A stretch of 9,564 nucleotides of DNA, from the NCBI GenBank assembly GCA_903899795.1, contig CAIUKX010000014.1, forward strand, positions 1 through 9,564, given 5' to 3'. Below, one piece after another: positions 7,387-9,564 of this stretch (its first letter is position 1; each line of letters opens with the position of its first letter). Position numbers and translations under genes: made by a program. The notes under the pieces were generated by a model. It did no database searches and was not told the DNA's origin. It was given only the letters and a program-made list of their open reading frames with translations. Source of the stretch: an uncultured Flavobacteriales bacterium. GTDB taxonomy: Bacteria > Bacteroidota > Bacteroidia > Flavobacteriales_D > Crocinitomicaceae.

Positions 7387-7446
7387 ATTGTGAAAATGTC
7401 TGTTAAATTTGAAAACTGGTAATGTAGGGACAATATAGAATAAGGT

Positions 7447-8121
7447 CTATTCTTCAGGATTTGAAAATTTATAACCGACTCCTTTAACAGTTGTAATGTA
7501 ATTTCCACCTAGTTTTTCACGCAATTTTCTTACATGGACATCAATCGTTCTATCACCTACAACGATATCGGTACCCCAAACTGATTCGAGAATTACATCT
7601 CTTTCAAAAACTGTATGAGGACGAGATGCTAATAGGGCCAATAATTCGAATTCTTTTCTTGGAAGATGTAATATTTTCCCATCCTTCTCAACAATGTATT
7701 TTTCTCTATTGATTACAAGATCATTCGATAGTACCTTTTCAGACGAAACTTTTTCTTTTCTTCTTAATAAAGCATTTATACGACTAATGAGAACTTTTGG
7801 CTTTACAGGTTTGGCAACATAATCATCAGCTCCAGAATCTAAACCGGCAATTTGACTGTAATCTTCATTTCTAGCAGTCAATAAACAAACGATTATCTGG
7901 TCAAGTTCGGGTGAACTGCGAATTAATTCACAGACCTCTATACCATCCATTCCAGGCATCATGACATCCAATATGACCAAATCGGGTTTGGTTGCCTTGA
8001 TTTTAGCCAATCCGGTTTCACCATTTGTAGCCACGTCAACAAGAAAACCTTCTTTTTCCAGATTGTATTTTAAGATATCGCAGATATCTTCTTCATCATC
8101 GATAATTAATATTGAGACCAT
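7447..8121 (-). CDS. second OmpR/PhoB-family response regulator, no adjacent kinase
   Basis: This is a 224-residue DNA-binding response regulator from the ATG at 8121. The receiver domain has D8/D9 in LIIDDEED, the phospho-acceptor D52 in VILDVMMPGMDG, Thr82 in LLTAR and Lys104 in DDYVAKP. The winged helix at the C-terminus has DRTIDVHVRKLREKLG and ends in VKGVGYKF. All signalling residues are intact, so it should be phosphorylated normally. In-frame ATGs at 8175 and 8160 would add 18 or 13 residues (MCIFRMKLLLKQ...) with no family counterpart, so I chose 8121. No kinase gene adjoins it. It is a close paralogue of the regulator at 444-1133 and could share its PhoR-like kinase. It sits directly upstream of the receptor gene in the same orientation, suggesting that it regulates the receptor. 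Whether this one or its paralogue is the true phosphate regulator cannot be decided from sequence. Confidence 0.92.
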   Translation of the reverse strand: MVSILIIDDEEDICDILKYNLEKEGFLVDVATNGETGLAKIKATKPDLVILDVMMPGMDGIEVCELIRSSPELDQIIVCLLTARNEDYSQIAGLDSGADDYVAKPVKPKVLISRINALLRRKEKVSSEKVLSNDLVINREKYIVEKDGKILHLPRKEFELLALLASRPHTVFERDVILESVWGTDIVVGDRTIDVHVRKLREKLGGNYITTVKGVGYKFSNPEE

Positions 8122-8138
8122 ATTGGTTGCTATTTTAC

Positions 8139-8155
8139 ATTGTTTTAACAACAAT
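8139..8155. repeat. 17-bp inverted repeat in the leader of regulator 7447-8121
   Basis: ATTGTT (8139-8144) and AACAAT (8150-8155) are perfect 6-bp inverted arms around TTAAC. The repeat ends 18 bp upstream of the preferred start codon at 8121. It could be an operator or a weak leader hairpin. If translation began at 8160 or 8175 it would be coding sequence. Confidence 0.3.
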
Positions 8156-8376
8156 TTCATCCTAAAAATACACATATTATTGGATAGCTAAAAGAATTAT
8201 TAAAGAAAAACCAAGGTCATAAAAAGTTCAGATCATTTTAAACCCTTTGAAACAATCTTTTACATTAGAGGATATTGAGTTTTTTTTTGAATAAAAGATT
8301 TGAAGTAACAGATCTATCATTATTATATTTCTAAAATCTGATGCTCGGTTGATTAGGTAAAATAACTTATTTTTTG

Positions 8377-8468
8377 CTTGTTTTTTTGAGATTAATTCCC
8401 CAGTAGTAGTAGTAGGTTAGGTTAGTTGATAAAAGCTCTGGGCGCCCGCCTGGGGCTTTTATTTTTTG
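8377..8468 (+). ncRNA. candidate small RNA or attenuated leader ending at an orphan terminator
   Basis: A strong plus-strand intrinsic terminator (8429-8467) has no plus-strand gene upstream of it anywhere in the window, so a short transcript must begin close by. A loose promoter match (TTG at 8349-8351, then TA and TTTG ending at 8376) would start it near 8383. The body contains CCCCAG (8398-8403) and a tandem AGT repeat followed by AGGTTAGGTTAG (8402-8421). CCCCAG could pair with CTGGGG in the terminator's right arm (8450-8455) and disrupt it, as in attenuators. No ATG-started leader peptide is visible in any frame across the repeat. It may be a free small RNA, or a leader controlling the RprY-like gene 214 bp downstream of the terminator. 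The 5' end is a guess, and no RNA family was recognised. Confidence 0.4.
8429..8467 (+). terminator. strong plus-strand intrinsic terminator
   Basis: Arms at 8429-8443 and 8448-8462 form a 15-bp stem (three G-U pairs) with a GCCC loop. The core is unusually GC-rich for this region, and the 3' arm runs into T at 8462-8467. On the minus strand there is no T-run after the hairpin, so it acts for plus-strand transcripts. Confidence 0.85.
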
Positions 8469-8612
8469 TGATAAATTATATTTGTATAAAAAAGTTATTT
8501 TTTGGTTAAATTTCTGAGGCAACTTCGCTGGATATACTCTTTAGTTATTTGTTAATCAATTTGTTGTGCTTTGCGTGTTAGTCTTTTGCTAAACAATCTG
8601 ATGAGACACATC

Positions 8613-8643
8613 TTGTAATCTATCTTTATTATTTCTTAATTTG
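8613..8643 (+). promoter_or_regulatory. candidate promoter of the RprY-like regulator
   Basis: TTG (8613-8615) is followed after 20 bp by TTAATTTG (8636-8643), seven of eight positions matching TAnnTTTG. Spacing is close to the usual 19 bp. Transcription would begin about 30 bp upstream of the ATG at 8682. Confidence 0.35.
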
Positions 8644-8681
8644 GTCAAAGGAATAAGACTATTTCATAAAAAAGACAGGGT

Positions 8682-9377
8682 ATGAGCGAGAAAATAAAAA
8701 TTCTATTGGCAGAAGATGATACAAGCTTAGGTTTTATGATTTCTGATCAATTGAAATCCGACGGATACAATGTTACGCTATGCTCTGATGGGGCTGAAGC
8801 CTACAAAAGATTCAATGATGAAAAATTTCATTTATGCATTTTCGATGTCATGATGCCAAAGAAAGATGGATTTACTTTAGCATCCGATATCCGAAAGTTG
8901 AATAACGAAATTCCAATTTTGTTTTTGACTGCAAAATCTATGACTGAAGATAAAGTCCAAGGATTTAAATCAGGGGGAGATGATTATTTGACAAAGCCAT
9001 TTAGTATCGCTGAATTACAAGTTCGCTTGACTGCTCTGTTAAAAAGAGTAAATATTCATACTGAAACACCAGAGGAAATATTACTGAAGATAGGTTCTTA
9101 TGCTTTTGATACTGAAAATTTCACATTGAAACATCCTGATTTTGATAAGACTTTAACAAAAAAAGAAGCTCAAATTCTGAAGATTCTATACAAGTTTAGA
9201 AATCAAGTGGTTGAGCGTGATGTTGTGTTAAACGCGGTTTGGGGTCAGGACGATTATTTTGTCGGAAGAAGCTTGGATGTATTCATCACTAAACTTAGAA
9301 AGTATTTCAAGGAAGATGAATCGATACAAATTTCCAATATCCACGGGATTGGTTTCAAACTCGAAATTGCAGAATAA
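8682..9377 (+). CDS. rprY: RprY-like response regulator (OmpR family)
   Basis: This 231-residue regulator has a receiver domain (about 5-122) with E11-D12-D13, the phospho-acceptor D55 in CIFDVMMPKKDGFTLA, Thr83 in FLTAK and Lys105 in DDYLTKPF. The DNA-binding winged helix (about 130-228) has VGRSLDVFITKLRKYF in place of the usual RTVDVHI[RK]KLR pattern and ends in IHGIGFKLE. The MMPKKDGFTLA block and the SLDVFI wing variant resemble Bacteroides RprY rather than PhoB, and the gene is visibly more distant from the two minus-strand regulators than they are from each other. No kinase (RprX-like) gene is adjacent in the window. The start at 8682 fits the family; a weak AGGG lies just upstream. 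Its targets are unknown here. RprY is the likely name, but orthology was judged by eye only. Confidence 0.88.
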   Translation: MSEKIKILLAEDDTSLGFMISDQLKSDGYNVTLCSDGAEAYKRFNDEKFHLCIFDVMMPKKDGFTLASDIRKLNNEIPILFLTAKSMTEDKVQGFKSGGDDYLTKPFSIAELQVRLTALLKRVNIHTETPEEILLKIGSYAFDTENFTLKHPDFDKTLTKKEAQILKILYKFRNQVVERDVVLNAVWGQDDYFVGRSLDVFITKLRKYFKEDESIQISNIHGIGFKLEIAE

Positions 9378-9396
9378 TTAATATCAACTACCTTTG
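9367..9396 (+). promoter_or_regulatory. promoter of tsaB
   Basis: TTG (9367-9369), a 19-bp spacer and TACCTTTG (9389-9396) match the Bacteroidota housekeeping promoter (TTTG, about 19 bp, TAnnTTTG) almost perfectly. The -33 part lies inside the last codons of the RprY-like gene. Transcription would start about 14 bp before the tsaB ATG, giving a very short leader. Confidence 0.7.
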
Positions 9397-9416
9397 CAGA
9401 AAATTATTCTGTACTA

Positions 9417-9564
9417 ATGGCGTATCTTCTACATCTGGAAACTTCAACCAAGGTTTGTTCCGTTGCTCTTTCCTGTGAAGGAAAATTGGTAGCTGAAAAG
9501 GAACTTTTGGACGGAAATTATTCACATGGAGAAAATCTGACACTATTTATTCAAGAAGTTATTG
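9417..9564 (+). CDS. tsaB: TsaB, tRNA threonylcarbamoyladenosine biosynthesis protein, N-terminal part
   Basis: The window holds the first 49 codons; the gene continues past the edge. The start MAYLLHLETSTKVCSVALS and the following NYSHGENLTLFIQEVI match the N-terminus of the ASKHA-fold TsaB/YeaZ family, including its ETS...CSVAL nucleotide-fold strand and the SHxENL motif. TsaB is the scaffold partner of TsaD in making t6A37 on ANN-decoding tRNAs in the cytoplasm. It follows the RprY-like gene by 39 bp but has its own strong promoter, so it is probably expressed independently as a housekeeping gene. Confidence 0.9.
   Translation, partial: MAYLLHLETSTKVCSVALSCEGKLVAEKELLDGNYSHGENLTLFIQEVI

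Larger units (their letters stand above)
7113..7446. other. intergenic region between regulator 7447-8121 and the receptor gene
   Basis: This stretch of 334 bp has no credible gene on either strand. It holds the receptor promoter (7156-7187) and the GTTAA repeat cluster (7351-7386). I see no clear hairpin terminator after the regulator stop at 7447, so read-through from the regulator into the receptor gene remains possible. The bases between 7200 and 7340 are AT-rich with no other recognised site. Confidence 0.6.
8122..8681. other. divergent intergenic region between two response regulator genes
   Basis: This is about 560 bp with no credible protein gene. From left to right it holds the leader of the minus-strand regulator (inverted repeat 8139-8155; no convincing promoter recognised), an AT-rich stretch with no recognised site (8176-8370), a plus-strand small-RNA candidate ending in a strong terminator (about 8377-8468), and a candidate promoter for the RprY-like regulator (8613-8643). 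Confidence 0.6.

Noticed and set aside
7961..8191. Plus-strand frame of 76 codons
   Set aside because: It is antisense to the receiver domain of the second PhoB-like regulator and has no homology-like feature.
8391..8430. Leader peptide reading through the AGT/GTA repeat (Val or Ser run) as a biosynthetic attenuator
   Set aside because: All three plus-strand frames lack an ATG start before the repeat, and no biosynthetic operon follows. Attenuation by RNA pairing is kept only as a possibility.
1..9564. CRISPR arrays, tRNA or rRNA genes, insertion sequences, prophage or defence genes
   Set aside because: No regularly spaced long repeats, no cloverleaf-like sequence, and no transposase or nuclease motifs were seen. 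The genes look like ordinary chromosomal signalling and transport genes.

Overview
The window looks like chromosomal DNA from an AT-rich Bacteroidota, most likely Flavobacteriales. The evidence is a protein with a type IX secretion (T9SS, Por) C-terminal sorting domain, a TonB-dependent receptor with an N-terminal carboxypeptidase-regulatory-like domain, an RprY-type regulator, TAnnTTTG-type -7 promoter elements, and start sites without clear Shine-Dalgarno sequences. A Crocinitomicaceae/Fluviicola-like host is possible, but that is only an impression.

Layout. Everything from base 1 to about 8120 is on the minus strand; everything after about 8380 is on the plus strand. In minus-strand transcription order: an OmpR/PhoB-type response regulator (7447-8121); a 979-residue TonB-dependent receptor (4173-7112) with its own terminator; an 876-residue T9SS-exported surface protein (1337-3967) with a beta-helix-like front half, three Ig-like domains, a PKD domain and a type A sorting domain, also with its own terminator; and a second PhoB-type regulator (444-1133) whose stop overlaps the TTG start of a PhoR-like histidine kinase (1-447, cut by the window edge). 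On the plus strand: an orphan intrinsic terminator that implies a small RNA or attenuated leader (about 8377-8468), an RprY-like regulator (8682-9377), and the start of tsaB (9417 to the edge), which has a near-ideal Bacteroidota promoter.

How the parts may work together. The upstream regions of the receptor gene, the surface-protein gene and the regulator/kinase operon contain (G/C)TTAA words spaced 11 bp apart. This is the geometry of tandem PhoB-family sites. A 16-mer is shared at 15 of 16 positions between the receptor and surface-protein upstream regions. With two PhoB-like regulators and a PhoR-like kinase flanking the genes, the simplest model is a Pho-type (phosphate starvation) regulon. 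In that model a T9SS surface protein captures or handles a ligand and the TonB-dependent receptor imports it. The regulator and kinase families and the repeats are seen in the sequence; phosphate control and the ligand are inference.
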